A stretch of DNA of 30,267 nucleotides from WQUF01 sp031549525 (GTDB lineage: Bacteria > Bacillota > Clostridia > Clostridiales > Clostridiaceae). How positions within the stretch are numbered: position 1 is the stretch's first letter; every line of letters begins with the position of its first letter. Below, in pieces: positions 8,642 to 17,382 of the stretch. The position numbers and the translations under genes are program-made. Location of the stretch: positions 1 to 30,267 of the forward strand of contig JAVBPQ010000093.1 of the NCBI GenBank assembly GCA_031549525.1, given 5' to 3'. The notes beneath the pieces were generated by a model. That model did not search any database. It saw only the letters and a program-made list of their open reading frames with translations, and was not told the origin of the DNA.

Positions 8642-9048
8642 AATGCTATAATAAAAAAGAATGGGAAAATTTTTTTAATGGAAACATTTCATCTAAAATT
8701 AATGATGAAATGATAAATCATATGTCTCTTTGCGAAGATTGTTCTAATTTATATTTAAACTTTATAGAAGATAATCTTTTAAATACTGATGATGATTTTT
8801 CAGATAAAGTTGCATCAAACATAAGAGATATAGAAAAAAGAGAACAAGTTAAAAAAGTTTCAAGGTATATAGTTGCAGCAAGCATAACTCTGCTTCTCTA
8901 TTCTGTAGGCGTTTTTGATAATATGATGTTTGTTCCAAACAAGATGTCAAATGGTCTATCCATTTTAAATTCATCTATATCAAAATTAAATCTTAAGATA
9001 GATTTAAATTTAAATAATATTTGGAGGAATAACTATGAGAAAGAATAA
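8638..9048 (+). CDS. Anti-sigma factor with zinc-binding ZAS motif
   Basis: This 136-residue single-pass membrane protein is translationally coupled to the sigma gene (ATGA overlap). The start at 8638 is preferred over an in-frame GTG at 8626 because a GGTGG site lies at suitable distance. The cytosolic N-terminus has the HMSLCEDC motif, i.e. H-x3-C-x2-C of the zinc-binding anti-sigma (zf-HC2) domain, which typically clamps the cognate ECF sigma. One membrane helix follows (YIVAASITLLLYSVGVF, about residues 77-93), with a short tail of about 45 residues outside. The tail is too short for a separate sensory domain, so the signal may come through the two membrane proteins downstream. Confidence 0.82.
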   Translation: MKCYNKKEWENFFNGNISSKINDEMINHMSLCEDCSNLYLNFIEDNLLNTDDDFSDKVASNIRDIEKREQVKKVSRYIVAASITLLLYSVGVFDNMMFVPNKMSNGLSILNSSISKLNLKIDLNLNNIWRNNYEKE

Positions 9049-9538
9049 ATTTTTCACCTTCGTTTTTTCACTTATACCTGGAGTTGGACACCTATACCTT
9101 GGACTTTTTAATCAAGGTGTAGAGCTTATGCTTCTGTTTGCTTCAGCAATTGCAATCGAAACAATGTTACAGATTGAAGTTATTATATTTGTCATTCCTA
9201 TAATCTGGTTTTATGCAATGTTTGATGCTCTAAATAAATGTTCAAAAGATTATGTACAAGATACACACCTTGAAATTTTAAACTTCATAGATGTAAAAAA
9301 TCCATTTTCAAAATCAGGTACAAGATATATTGGAATTAGCTTAATAGTATTGGGGATTTTATGTATAATAAATACAATCCTTCCTTCAATTTTGCAAAGG
9401 CTATTTAGAAATTTAGATGTATATTTTATAATGAGAAATTTTAGAACAGCACTTCTTGCTATATTTTTAATATTAGCAGGTGTTAAAATATTAAAAGGAT
9501 CAAAATTCCATAAAAAAGAAGATGAATTTTATGAATAG
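9035..9538 (+). CDS. TM2-like membrane protein of the ECF operon
   Basis: This 167-residue protein has about four hydrophobic segments. The first two, around the SLIPGVGHLYLG motif, resemble the TM2 domain layout. Two more lie near residues 97-120 and 135-150, and a short charged tail ends the protein. It overlaps the anti-sigma stop by 14 bases and has its own GGAGG site. Its place in the operon suggests a part in sensing or envelope response, but no biochemical function can be assigned. Confidence 0.7.
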   Translation: MRKNKFFTFVFSLIPGVGHLYLGLFNQGVELMLLFASAIAIETMLQIEVIIFVIPIIWFYAMFDALNKCSKDYVQDTHLEILNFIDVKNPFSKSGTRYIGISLIVLGILCIINTILPSILQRLFRNLDVYFIMRNFRTALLAIFLILAGVKILKGSKFHKKEDEFYE

Positions 9539-9812
9539 AAGATCTGTAGGTACCATTTCAATGGCTTTTCTATTTATAATAAGCGGAATATTTATTTTAA
9601 TCTACACATTTATAAGTAGAGAATATTTAAAATACTTTTTTATGATTGCCCCAGTATCTCTCATAATGTTAGGATGTGAAGTACTATATAACTCCTATCT
9701 ATTAGACAATAAAGAAACTATGAAAATAAATGCGCTATCCGTTTTAATAACTTTTATCTATGTCATATTTTCTCTATTATTTTATGAAGGATTGATAAAC
9801 ATATTTATTTAA
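9522..9812 (+). CDS. Small LiaI/LiaF-TM-like membrane protein
   Basis: This 96-residue, very hydrophobic protein has three to four membrane helices. The first two (TISMAFLFIISGIFILIYTF, then a K-Y-F-F linker and FMIAPVSLIMLGCEVLY) have the spacing and glycine positions of LiaI/LiaF-type transmembrane domains (DUF5668-like), often found next to ECF or two-component envelope-stress genes. It overlaps the previous gene by 17 bases. The start may be the ATG at 9522 or at 9531; neither has a strong site. Probable fourth gene of the sigma operon. Confidence 0.65.
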   Translation: MNFMNRRSVGTISMAFLFIISGIFILIYTFISREYLKYFFMIAPVSLIMLGCEVLYNSYLLDNKETMKINALSVLITFIYVIFSLLFYEGLINIFI

Positions 9813-9842
9813 AAAGTAAATTCTTGATTTAAGGAGATGTTT

Positions 9843-10976
9843 ATGAACTTTATTATATGCCCAGACTCTTTTAAAGAAAGTTTAAGTGCAAGTGAAGCTG
9901 CATTTTATATTGAGAGTGGCCTTAAAAGATCATTTCCTAATGATACTTATGATATTATACCCATGTCTGATGGCGGGGAAGGATTTTGTGAAGTTATGGT
10001 TAATTCTCTTAAGGGAAATTTTGAATATGTAAAAGTTCTAGGTCCTCTTTGTGAAGAGGTAGTTGCAAAATATGCTTATATACCAGATGAAAATAAGGCA
10101 ATTATTGAAATTGCTGAAGCCTGTGGCTTAAATCTAATTCCTAAATCTAAAAGAAACCCTATGATAACAACTACTTATGGAGTTGGACAGTTAATACTCC
10201 ATTGCCTTAATAAAGGTATAACAAATATTTTAATAGGATTAGGCGGTTCTTCTACAAATGATTGTGGTATAGGAATGCTCATGGCATTAGGTGCAAAACC
10301 TCTAAATAGTGAGGGTCTAGAGGTCAAGCTTTGTGAAAACATCCTCTCTCATGTTGCAGATATAGATATTTCAAGTTTTGATAAAAGATTAAAAGAAATT
10401 TCTATAGAAGTAGCTTGTGATGTAAATAACCCTCTGCTTGGAATAAATGGTGCTACATATACTTTTGCTCCCCAAAAAGGTGCAGATGAAAATATGTTAA
10501 TAAAATTAGAGGAGTCTATGACTAGTTATAGTAAAATTCTAGAAAAAACTTTTAAAAAAGATATATCATATACTCCTAAAGCTGGCGCTGCAGGCGGTCT
10601 TGGAGCTGCATTTCTTAGCTTAGGATATGATCTTATAAGCGGCATAGATCTTGTTTTAAAACACAGTCATTTTGAAAAAAGAATAGAAAGTGCAGATTTT
10701 ATATTCACAGGAGAAGGAAGCATAGACTCACAATCTAAATATGGCAAAGTCATATCCAAAATTGCTGCTGTTTCAAAAAAATATGATATACCAGTTATAG
10801 CTTTTTGTGGAAAAAGCTCAGAGGATTTAGAAGACCTATATGATATTGGAATAACATCTATATTTTCTATAACAGATTCACCAAAGACCTTGGATGAAGC
10901 ATTAAAAGATGGAAAAATGAGCCTTGAAAAAGCTTCCTTCAATGTTGGTAGACTTATAAAATCTATTTATTTTTAA
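9843..10976 (+). CDS. glxK: Glycerate kinase (GlxK/GarK family)
   Basis: This 377-residue protein has the typical length of the bacterial type that phosphorylates D-glycerate with ATP, usually to 2-phosphoglycerate. Motifs seen in order: CPDSFKESLSA at the N-terminus, MSDGGEGF, IGLGGSSTNDCGIGML, CDVNNPLLGINGATYTFAPQKGA, AGAAGGLGAAF and FTGEGSIDSQSKYGK. The ATG at 9843 has AAGGAG six bases upstream; the ATG at 9837 abuts that site and is unlikely. It lies 30 bases after the last small membrane gene and could be read through from the sigma operon. It is convergent with pduT across a long hairpin. No glyoxylate or glucarate pathway genes lie nearby. Confidence 0.9.
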   Translation: MNFIICPDSFKESLSASEAAFYIESGLKRSFPNDTYDIIPMSDGGEGFCEVMVNSLKGNFEYVKVLGPLCEEVVAKYAYIPDENKAIIEIAEACGLNLIPKSKRNPMITTTYGVGQLILHCLNKGITNILIGLGGSSTNDCGIGMLMALGAKPLNSEGLEVKLCENILSHVADIDISSFDKRLKEISIEVACDVNNPLLGINGATYTFAPQKGADENMLIKLEESMTSYSKILEKTFKKDISYTPKAGAAGGLGAAFLSLGYDLISGIDLVLKHSHFEKRIESADFIFTGEGSIDSQSKYGKVISKIAAVSKKYDIPVIAFCGKSSEDLEDLYDIGITSIFSITDSPKTLDEALKDGKMSLEKASFNVGRLIKSIYF

Positions 10977-10986
10977 AAATTACAAG

Positions 10987-11034
10987 GAGTATACAAAAAA
11001 GTTTTATAGATTCTAATAACTTTTTTGCATACTC
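10987..11034. terminator. Long bidirectional hairpin between glxK and pduT
   Basis: A 17-bp stem with one mismatch (GAGTATACAAAAAAGTT at 10987-11003 against AACTTTTTTGCATACTC at 11018-11034) and a 14-base loop. It begins 10 bases after the glycerate kinase stop and ends 7 bases before the pduT stop. The A/T tracts are built into the stem, so it can terminate both operons. Confidence 0.7.
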
Positions 11035-11041
11035 TTAAAAT

Positions 11042-11590
11042 TCAATATATATATTCTAATAAGTTTTTATTTGGAGAAGGTATAACTGTAGATGCAACTA
11101 AATCTCCATATTGTTTTAACCCTTCCTCACATGATTTAACAGCAGATTTTACAGAAGCAACATCCCCTGTGATAACTGTAAATCCCTTACCTCCAAGTCC
11201 TCTTGCAATTCTAATCTCTATAAGTTCAACTTTAGAGCTTTTTACAGCGATATCACCAGCAATTACTGATGAGATTGCTGACATTGTTTCCACTATTCCA
11301 AGAGCTTCTAGCTTAGAGATAGAAGATGTACCAGTTATAGCAGGAAAAACCTTTTCTGAAATATTTGGAATTACATAAGAAGATATTAGGAAATATTCAG
11401 ATATTGCCTTTGCTGCCTCAACAGAATACTTTACAGCTCCAACTTCACCACTGATAATGGATATATACTTTCCAGGACAAATTGGAGAGGAAAATACAAG
11501 CTCTATATTTGCAGCTTTTAGCATAGCATCTGCAGCTTCAATACCTTTTGCAATACTTTTAAATTCAACTAGTCCTATAGCTCTTCCCAT
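11042..11590 (-). CDS. pduT: Microcompartment shell protein PduT (tandem BMC, Fe-S)
   Basis: This 182-residue protein is two BMC domains in tandem (about 1-90 and 95-175), forming pseudohexameric trimers in the shell. The first domain contains SSPICPGKY; with the start I chose, the cysteine is residue 38, the position that binds a central 4Fe-4S cluster in Salmonella PduT. The start ATG at 11590 shares its A with the TAA stop of pduS and has GGAGG 9 bases upstream; an ATG at 11596 is too close to that site. It is the last gene of the operon, next to pduS, and the two are known to interact, so electrons may pass through the shell here. Confidence 0.93.
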   Translation of the reverse strand: MGRAIGLVEFKSIAKGIEAADAMLKAANIELVFSSPICPGKYISIISGEVGAVKYSVEAAKAISEYFLISSYVIPNISEKVFPAITGTSSISKLEALGIVETMSAISSVIAGDIAVKSSKVELIEIRIARGLGGKGFTVITGDVASVKSAVKSCEEGLKQYGDLVASTVIPSPNKNLLEYIY

Positions 11591-12945
11591 TAACATTCCC
11601 CTCCAGTCTTTTTAATTGTAATGGAATTTATATTTATATCGCTGACAATTCCATCAATGCTTGAATGTATATTTGAACCCATCTTACCTTCTGGTATTCT
11701 AGCAATCAACTGTCCTTTTGAAACCATATCATTTACATTTACAATTACTTCAGATGCTACACCAATATGCTGTCTTAATAAAATTTTAACCTCTTTAAAT
11801 ATATTTTCATCTATATCTGTAAGAGGAGCATCTTTATTGTATTTTGTAAGATCTAAACGGGATATGAGTTTTTTAACTGGGTATTTCTTGTACTCTCTAA
11901 AAGAACTCACACTTTCTGGTTTTTTATTGTTTGGATTTTTAATACCATTTTGTGATAATGTTGTTTTTAAATATGTGTTTAGCTTCCATGGCTGAAGACC
12001 CATTATACAACCAATTTCACAAAGCCCACATTCACAGCATAAAAATGCTTCTGTAGCTGATGCATCATTTTCACAAGTCGAATTATAACTTGCAAGTCTC
12101 ATCAACTTATCTGGATGAAGGTTATGTCCTAATAAGTTTCTAGGGCAAACTTCAGTACATAAAGAACAATGACAACAAGCAGTTTTACCTTCTTTTAACA
12201 TAACCCTCATGTTTTTATTCTTTGAAATAATAATTGGATGGTCGTTTGGAAGGATGATATAACCCTTTGTACTTTTCTTAACATAAGTTATATCAGGATT
12301 TGCGATCTTACCCATCATAGGACCACCATCTATAACAGAGTATTCCTTAAGGGGAGTTCCATTAGCTAAATTTAACGCATCATAAAAACTTATTCCAACT
12401 GGAACTTTGACTGTAATGGGGTTTCTAACCTCACCAGTAATGGTCAAATAAGTTTCTGTTACATTTTCATTTTTAAGGGCTTTATTTATGTTTAAAAGCG
12501 TTTCTGCATTTAACACAACAGCACCTACATTTAATGGAATTCCACCTTCAGGCACAATCTTCTTTAAAACCTCATAAACTGTAACTTGTTCATCACCTGC
12601 AGGATAAAAATCATCAAGAAAACAAAGTTCTATATTTTCATACTTTTTCACTTCATTTTCCAAAGCTTCTATAGCATCATGGTATTTTTTCTTTAATGCT
12701 AAAAACCCTTTCTTTGCTGAGACGCTCATAAGCACATAACAAAATGCTTCAACTATCTCTTTTGCATATACCTTCATAAGCTGTTGATCCACTCTTAATA
12801 AAGGTTCACATTCAGCACCATTCATGATCAAATACTCAGCTTTAGAGCTTAATTTTACATAAGTAGGAAATCCTGCTCCACCTGCACCAATTATACCTGC
12901 ATTCTTAACTAAATCCACTAAATTATCCATGATAAAACCACTCAT
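11590..12945 (-). CDS. pduS: Cobalamin reductase PduS
   Basis: This 451-residue iron-sulfur flavoprotein of the RnfC-like family reduces cob(III)/cob(II)alamin for PduO. Seen in order: VKNAGIIGAGGAGFPTYVKL near the N-terminus (Gly-rich nucleotide/FMN region), NGAECEPLL, GEVRNPITV (SLBB-like), then two cysteine clusters, CCHCSLCTEVCP and CCECGLCEIGC, each able to bind a 4Fe-4S centre, and a C-terminal lipoyl-like barrel (ASEVIVNVNDMVSKGQLIARIP). The ATG at 12945 lies 2 bases after the pduP stop. An in-frame ATG at 12930 with GAGTGG upstream is an alternative start that would remove five residues. It is translationally linked to pduT. Confidence 0.93.
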   Translation of the reverse strand: MSGFIMDNLVDLVKNAGIIGAGGAGFPTYVKLSSKAEYLIMNGAECEPLLRVDQQLMKVYAKEIVEAFCYVLMSVSAKKGFLALKKKYHDAIEALENEVKKYENIELCFLDDFYPAGDEQVTVYEVLKKIVPEGGIPLNVGAVVLNAETLLNINKALKNENVTETYLTITGEVRNPITVKVPVGISFYDALNLANGTPLKEYSVIDGGPMMGKIANPDITYVKKSTKGYIILPNDHPIIISKNKNMRVMLKEGKTACCHCSLCTEVCPRNLLGHNLHPDKLMRLASYNSTCENDASATEAFLCCECGLCEIGCIMGLQPWKLNTYLKTTLSQNGIKNPNNKKPESVSSFREYKKYPVKKLISRLDLTKYNKDAPLTDIDENIFKEVKILLRQHIGVASEVIVNVNDMVSKGQLIARIPEGKMGSNIHSSIDGIVSDININSITIKKTGGEC

Positions 12946-12947
12946 TT

Positions 12948-14354
12948 CTATTTAATAAAGAATCCATCGCTTAAAACACATCTCCTTCTTCTTGCAAAAG
13001 TTCTTGCAGAAGTAAGACCTTCCCCTGTTGGACCTGCAATTGTAAAAGTACAATATCCCTCTCCTCCAAAACCAATTCCTGCATATGATGGAGCATTTTT
13101 AACAAAAATAGTTGTCTGTATCCTTCTTGCCATATTGGTTAAGTTATCTATATTCTTTGAATGCATCATTGCAGTATGTCTATTTCCTTTTTCACAAATG
13201 ACAGCCATATCAATTGCTTCATTTATATTTTTAGCTCTTACTATTGCAAGCACTGGCATCATTAACTCTTCCATGACAAATATGTGATCAAGCTTTGTTT
13301 CGCATATTATACATCTTGTTTTAGCAGGATAAGAAATACCAAGCTTATCTAAAATATATTCTGCACTCTTACCAATAAAATCTTTATTTGGATGTCCGTC
13401 TTCAATAATTAGCTCCTCTAATTTATCGATCATATCTTTCTTTAATTCAAAAGCACCATATCTTTTCATTGAGCTTATGAGATGATCACAAACCTCATCT
13501 AAAACAATGACCTCTTTTTCACCTGTACATGGAAGGTTATTATCAAAAGTACAGCCATCTATAATATCTTTTCCAGCCTTTTCTATATCTGCTGTTTCAT
13601 CAACTACACAAGGTGGATTTCCTGCTCCTGCTCCAATTGCCTTTTTTCCAGAAGAAAGAGCAATCTTAACAACTCCAGGACCCCCAGTGACACAGAGTAT
13701 ATTGATCTTTGGGTGCTTCATTAAAATATTCACATTTTCAACGCTTGGATTTTGAACAGTTGTCAGTAAATTTTTAGGACCTCCGCATTTTTCTATAGCC
13801 ATATTCAAAATTTTAATTGTTTTAATTGAAGTATTTTTTGCCCTTGGATGTGGTGAAAAGACTACAGAATTTCCAGCTGCAATCATTCCAATAGAATTAC
13901 AAAGTATGGTTTCTGATGGATTTGTAGTTGGTGTTATAGAACCAATAACTCCAAAAGGCGAAAGCTCTAAAAGAGTAAGCCCATGATCTCCAGTATATGC
14001 TTCAGCTCTTAAATCCTCCGTACCTGGAGTCTTATCTACAACCAATCTATTTTTTAACCTTTTATGCTCATAGTTTCCCATCTCGGTTTCTTCAACAGCC
14101 ATTTTTGATAATAAGTCTATATTTTTAGTAAACTCTTCTTTCATAGACTTTATGATCTTTTCTCTAAAATCAAAAGTAAATTTAACAAGCTCCTTTTGTG
14201 CAATATAGGCTTTTTCTATCGCCATATCCATTGTGCTAAAAACACCATATTCAGAATGTAACTCCTCATCCTCACCTGATAGGGATACATTGCTTTTAAT
14301 TTTATCTATAATTAAATTCACAACTTTTTCATAATCTTGTGATTTTAACTCCAT
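12948..14354 (-). CDS. pduP: CoA-acylating propionaldehyde dehydrogenase PduP
   Basis: This 468-residue aldehyde dehydrogenase oxidises propionaldehyde with NAD+ and CoA to propionyl-CoA inside the compartment. The catalytic cysteine is in the DNNLPCTGEKEV segment, the PduP/EutE form of the ALDH active site; the NAD-fold segments GVIGSITPTTNPSETILCNS and TGGPGVVKIAL precede it. The first 18 residues (MELKSQDYEKVVNLIIDK) form an amphipathic helix followed by a linker, the kind of encapsulation peptide that targets PduP to the shell. AGGAGG lies upstream. A gap of about 100 bases separates it from pduO. Confidence 0.94.
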   Translation of the reverse strand: MELKSQDYEKVVNLIIDKIKSNVSLSGEDEELHSEYGVFSTMDMAIEKAYIAQKELVKFTFDFREKIIKSMKEEFTKNIDLLSKMAVEETEMGNYEHKRLKNRLVVDKTPGTEDLRAEAYTGDHGLTLLELSPFGVIGSITPTTNPSETILCNSIGMIAAGNSVVFSPHPRAKNTSIKTIKILNMAIEKCGGPKNLLTTVQNPSVENVNILMKHPKINILCVTGGPGVVKIALSSGKKAIGAGAGNPPCVVDETADIEKAGKDIIDGCTFDNNLPCTGEKEVIVLDEVCDHLISSMKRYGAFELKKDMIDKLEELIIEDGHPNKDFIGKSAEYILDKLGISYPAKTRCIICETKLDHIFVMEELMMPVLAIVRAKNINEAIDMAVICEKGNRHTAMMHSKNIDNLTNMARRIQTTIFVKNAPSYAGIGFGGEGYCTFTIAGPTGEGLTSARTFARRRRCVLSDGFFIK

Positions 14355-14457
14355 ATGATCCTCCTTATTTAGTAAAAATTAAGAGTATGGAGATTGTTCA
14401 ATACATCTTTTATCTTAATCTTAAAAGTTAATTTTAATTTTTATATCTATATCATTA

Positions 14458-15414
14458 TTACTTTAACGCATATTGAGCAACATCCATATCCTCTTCTACA
14501 GAACCACCACTTACTCCAATACCTCCAACGATTTTACCATCTTCGTATATTGGATATCCCCCTCCAAAAGTTATCATCTTATTGTCAGTATGTTGAATTC
14601 CATAAAGTGGCGCTCCAGGTTTACTAACTTTTGCAAGCTCATCTGTGGGCATCTTAACTGCTACAGCACTATATGCCTTGTTTTTAGATATATCAATACT
14701 AACTAAAAGTGAATCATCCATCCTATGAAGCAATACTATATTTCCAGAATTATCAACAACAGAAATTACCATTGGAACTTTGATCTCCAATGCCCTCTCT
14801 TCAGCTTTTTTGCATATTTCTTTTGCTAAACTTAAATTCATCATATTATTATTCTCCTTTTTTAATATATTTATTATATTTTTTGTTATTTTATCAACCA
14901 AATATGTGTAACTTTCCATTCTAGCCATTATATACAAAGTGTCTGATAATCTGTTTACAAATTTTATTAAAATCTCATTTACATTAGAAGATTTAGAGAG
15001 AGTGACAATATTTCTCTCTGCTCTTCTTACAATAGTTCTTGCAACATGGAGCAAAGAGGATAAATAAGTACTCCCTGGAATGATAAATTCATGTTGAGGT
15101 CCTAAAATTTTTTGATAATTATCGATTATATTCTCTAAATATTTGACGTCATCTTCATTTATTCTATTATTTAAATACTTTAATCCCTTTTCATCACTAG
15201 CTAACTCACCATTTAATTGAAATATTCTCGTTTGAATATGCCTTAAAATTTCTTTCATCTCTATATTTTCCATAAGTGAATAACAAACGCCTATTTGAGA
15301 ATTTGCTTCATCCATGGTTCCATAGCATTCTACCCTAAGACTATCTTTATCTACCCTAGTTCCACCTAATAATGAAGTCTGACCCTTATCGCCGCCTTTA
15401 GTGTATATACTCAT
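14458..15414 (-). CDS. pduO: ATP:cob(I)alamin adenosyltransferase PduO, two-domain
   Basis: This 318-residue protein makes adenosylcobalamin from cob(I)alamin and ATP for the diol dehydratase. The N-terminal domain (about 1-170) starts with YTKGGDKGQTSLLGG, the ATP-binding signature of PduO-type transferases, and has the RRAERNIV helix. The C-terminal domain (about 178-318) is a GlcG/HbpS-type (DUF336) haem- or cobalamin-binding module, with SVVDNSGNIVLLHRMD and the GGYPIYEDGKIVGGIGVSGG loop. The start ATG at 15414 has TCCTAGGAGG upstream. The open frame continues further upstream across pduN, but that part has no family match. Confidence 0.93.
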   Translation of the reverse strand: MSIYTKGGDKGQTSLLGGTRVDKDSLRVECYGTMDEANSQIGVCYSLMENIEMKEILRHIQTRIFQLNGELASDEKGLKYLNNRINEDDVKYLENIIDNYQKILGPQHEFIIPGSTYLSSLLHVARTIVRRAERNIVTLSKSSNVNEILIKFVNRLSDTLYIMARMESYTYLVDKITKNIINILKKENNNMMNLSLAKEICKKAEERALEIKVPMVISVVDNSGNIVLLHRMDDSLLVSIDISKNKAYSAVAVKMPTDELAKVSKPGAPLYGIQHTDNKMITFGGGYPIYEDGKIVGGIGVSGGSVEEDMDVAQYALK

Positions 15415-15424
15415 GAAGCACCTC

Positions 15425-15691
15425 CTAGGAATTAATTTCAATTGTGTCAATGATTCCAACAATTGTCCTATCAACTGGAGAGTTTTCGGAAAAAATATTT
15501 CTAGCAGAACTTCCAGAGGTAACAAGAACAGTCTCTCCAAATCCTGCTCCCACAGAATCAACTGCAACTTCTATATCATCTTTTAGCATCTGATTTTGAT
15601 CTAGATATTTGATTATGAGAAGCTTTTTTCCCACAAGTCCTTCATTTTTTGTAGTGCTCACAACAGTTCCAACGACTCTTGCTATATACAT
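15425..15691 (-). CDS. pduN: Shell vertex protein PduN (EutN/CcmL family)
   Basis: This 88-residue pentamer-forming protein closes the vertices of the shell. The N-terminus MYIARVVGTVVSTTKNEGL and the central GKKLLIIKYLD, together with AVDSVGAGFGETVLVTSGSSAR, are the family's conserved beta-barrel segments, and PVDRTIVGIID ends it. It overlaps the preceding gene by 10 bases, and pduO starts 11 bases after its stop, so it is firmly embedded in the operon. Confidence 0.95.
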   Translation of the reverse strand: MYIARVVGTVVSTTKNEGLVGKKLLIIKYLDQNQMLKDDIEVAVDSVGAGFGETVLVTSGSSARNIFSENSPVDRTIVGIIDTIEINS

Positions 15692-16500
15692 CTTATTTCA
15701 ACTCCTAACTCTTTAGCAGTATCTTTTGCAAGGAGAGTGATCTTTGTATTCTTAGAAACCAAAATTGTATCTTTACCATTTTGTTTAAAATCCATTACCT
15801 GACTTCTAGTTAGAACATTGGTATTTATAATATTTGAAGAATTGTCACTTGAATTTGATATAGTTTCATTTACTACTTTGTTTAAATCATCTATAGAGAC
15901 ATTAGATAATAACTGTCCACTATTATTAACAACCTCTTCCTTATAGGAGACAACATTATATGGGACAACACTTTGGTTAATAGTTACAAATTCAATGCCA
16001 AAGGTTTTTAATATATCAATATTTTTAGAAATCATATTCCTATAATTCACATTGACATTTAAAGAAATATTATTAGCTTCACATCCCTCTTCAAGCACAG
16101 TTATAGGTATGTTTTTCAAAATGGCATTTGCACAAATATCAGAAACATTAGAATCTCTCATTCCAAGAGAAATTTTAGTGAGTGAATTGAGACTAAGGGC
16201 AGGTATGATGATGGTGTCTACATCTTTTAATAAGATGTTTATATTATCTATTTCACTATTTAAAAATATTTTATCAACCTCTAATATATTTTTAATAATG
16301 TTAGGATCAAAGGATTTTTCAAAAGAGTTTGATAAAAAAATCTTTAAGGAATAATCTTTCTTTAAATTCTTTACATATTCATATATCTTATTTGAATAAA
16401 CTTCTGTTCCTGTAAACATAACTAAAGCAAGCTTATTTTTTATATTTAGTCTTTTAACAATCTCTTCAACTAAAAAAGAAATTAATTCATAATTGTTCAT
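15682..16500 (-). CDS. PduM-like protein with flavoprotein-type N-terminal domain
   Basis: This 272-residue protein occupies the pduM position before pduN. The last 45 residues (LTRSQVMDF, DTILVSKNTKITLLAKDTAKELGVEI) resemble the C-terminus of Salmonella PduM, a protein of about 160 residues needed for proper shell assembly. The N-terminal 180 residues look like the flavoprotein fold (PF02441-like): a first strand KLALVMFTGTEVYS, then DTIIIPALSLNSLTKISLGMRD and NIPITVLEEG. So it is either a fusion or a longer form common in Firmicute compartments. An FMN-binding role is possible but the phosphate-binding loop is not clear. AAGGTGA precedes the ATG at 16500; eutJ ends 9 bases upstream. Confidence 0.65.
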   Translation of the reverse strand: MNNYELISFLVEEIVKRLNIKNKLALVMFTGTEVYSNKIYEYVKNLKKDYSLKIFLSNSFEKSFDPNIIKNILEVDKIFLNSEIDNINILLKDVDTIIIPALSLNSLTKISLGMRDSNVSDICANAILKNIPITVLEEGCEANNISLNVNVNYRNMISKNIDILKTFGIEFVTINQSVVPYNVVSYKEEVVNNSGQLLSNVSIDDLNKVVNETISNSSDNSSNIINTNVLTRSQVMDFKQNGKDTILVSKNTKITLLAKDTAKELGVEIRCI

Positions 16501-16509
16501 AAAATCACC

Positions 16510-17337
16510 TTAAAGCTTAATTTTAGAACTCATAGCAATACCAAGGGGTGTAACATAAATAGGATTTTTAGGTTTAATTATATTCTTCATTAATTCTTTT
16601 TCAAATGTTCTTTCAAATTGCAGAAAATCTGAAGCTCCTCCAACAACATAAACAGTATCGATATTGTGATTTTTAATATGTCTACTTACTATAGATGCCA
16701 TTTTTTCAACCACTGGTTCTATAATTGGATAAATCTCTTTATGCCTTTTCCTATCTAGTTTAATTTTTTCAGCTTCATCAAAAGGAATCTTATAATGTCC
16801 AGCTAACACAAGGGACATATGAGTTCCTCCTGTTGGTTCATCAGCGACATAAATAACTTTCCCATCTTCTAATATGCTAATTCCAGTAGTGCCCCCTCCA
16901 ACATCTACAACAGCACCATCAGTAATATTTAATACAAATGAAGCTGCAGTTGGTTCATCAACTATATCGATAACTTCAAAATCACAACCTTCACATACAT
17001 TTTTTACAGCCCTTGCATCCTTTACATTCGTACCAGGAGGTATGGCACATGAGGTATATTTTAATTCACATTTTAATCTATCTTCAAGCTCTAGTTTTAA
17101 TTTTCTCACAATTTGTATGGCTCCTAAGTAGTCAACTACAAGACCATCTTTTACTACAGAAGCTGCTTCTGTGGCTCCTACAATTGGTTTATCATCTTCA
17201 TTTAAAACAGCTATTGCAATATTTGCCGTACCTAAATCTACTCCAACTTTTAATTTTCCATCATGTTCAACAATAGTATCCTTATTTACTACTAATGAAA
17301 AAGAATTAATGTATTCGTTAATTTTATCTAAATCCAT
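16510..17337 (-). CDS. eutJ: EutJ-type actin/Hsp70-fold ATPase
   Basis: This 275-residue protein has the actin-like ATPase layout: KVGVDLGTANIAIAVL (phosphate 1), VDEPTAASFVL, DGAVVDVGGGTTGISIL (phosphate 2), DEPTGGTHMSLVLAGHY and VYVVGGASDF (adenosine loop). Length and motifs fit EutJ, a chaperone-like protein best known from ethanolamine operons and found also in some Firmicute propanediol operons. Its exact job is unproven; a role in assembly or in handling the B12 enzyme is likely. GGGGGAA precedes the ATG. A 189-base non-coding gap with a long hairpin separates it from pduJ. Confidence 0.88.
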   Translation of the reverse strand: MDLDKINEYINSFSLVVNKDTIVEHDGKLKVGVDLGTANIAIAVLNEDDKPIVGATEAASVVKDGLVVDYLGAIQIVRKLKLELEDRLKCELKYTSCAIPPGTNVKDARAVKNVCEGCDFEVIDIVDEPTAASFVLNITDGAVVDVGGGTTGISILEDGKVIYVADEPTGGTHMSLVLAGHYKIPFDEAEKIKLDRKRHKEIYPIIEPVVEKMASIVSRHIKNHNIDTVYVVGGASDFLQFERTFEKELMKNIIKPKNPIYVTPLGIAMSSKIKL

Positions 17338-17382
17338 AACATTCCCCCTATGATCTATGTCTTGAGCCTAAGATATTACTAA

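Noticed and set aside
14458..15567. A longer reading frame extending pduO upstream across pduN
   Set aside because: The PduO family begins at the ATG at 15414 with a good ribosome binding site; the extra 51 residues overlap pduN in another frame and match nothing.
16874..17353. Plus-strand frames opposite eutJ and other pdu genes
   Set aside because: They are antisense of conserved coding regions, have low-complexity composition and no ribosome binding sites.
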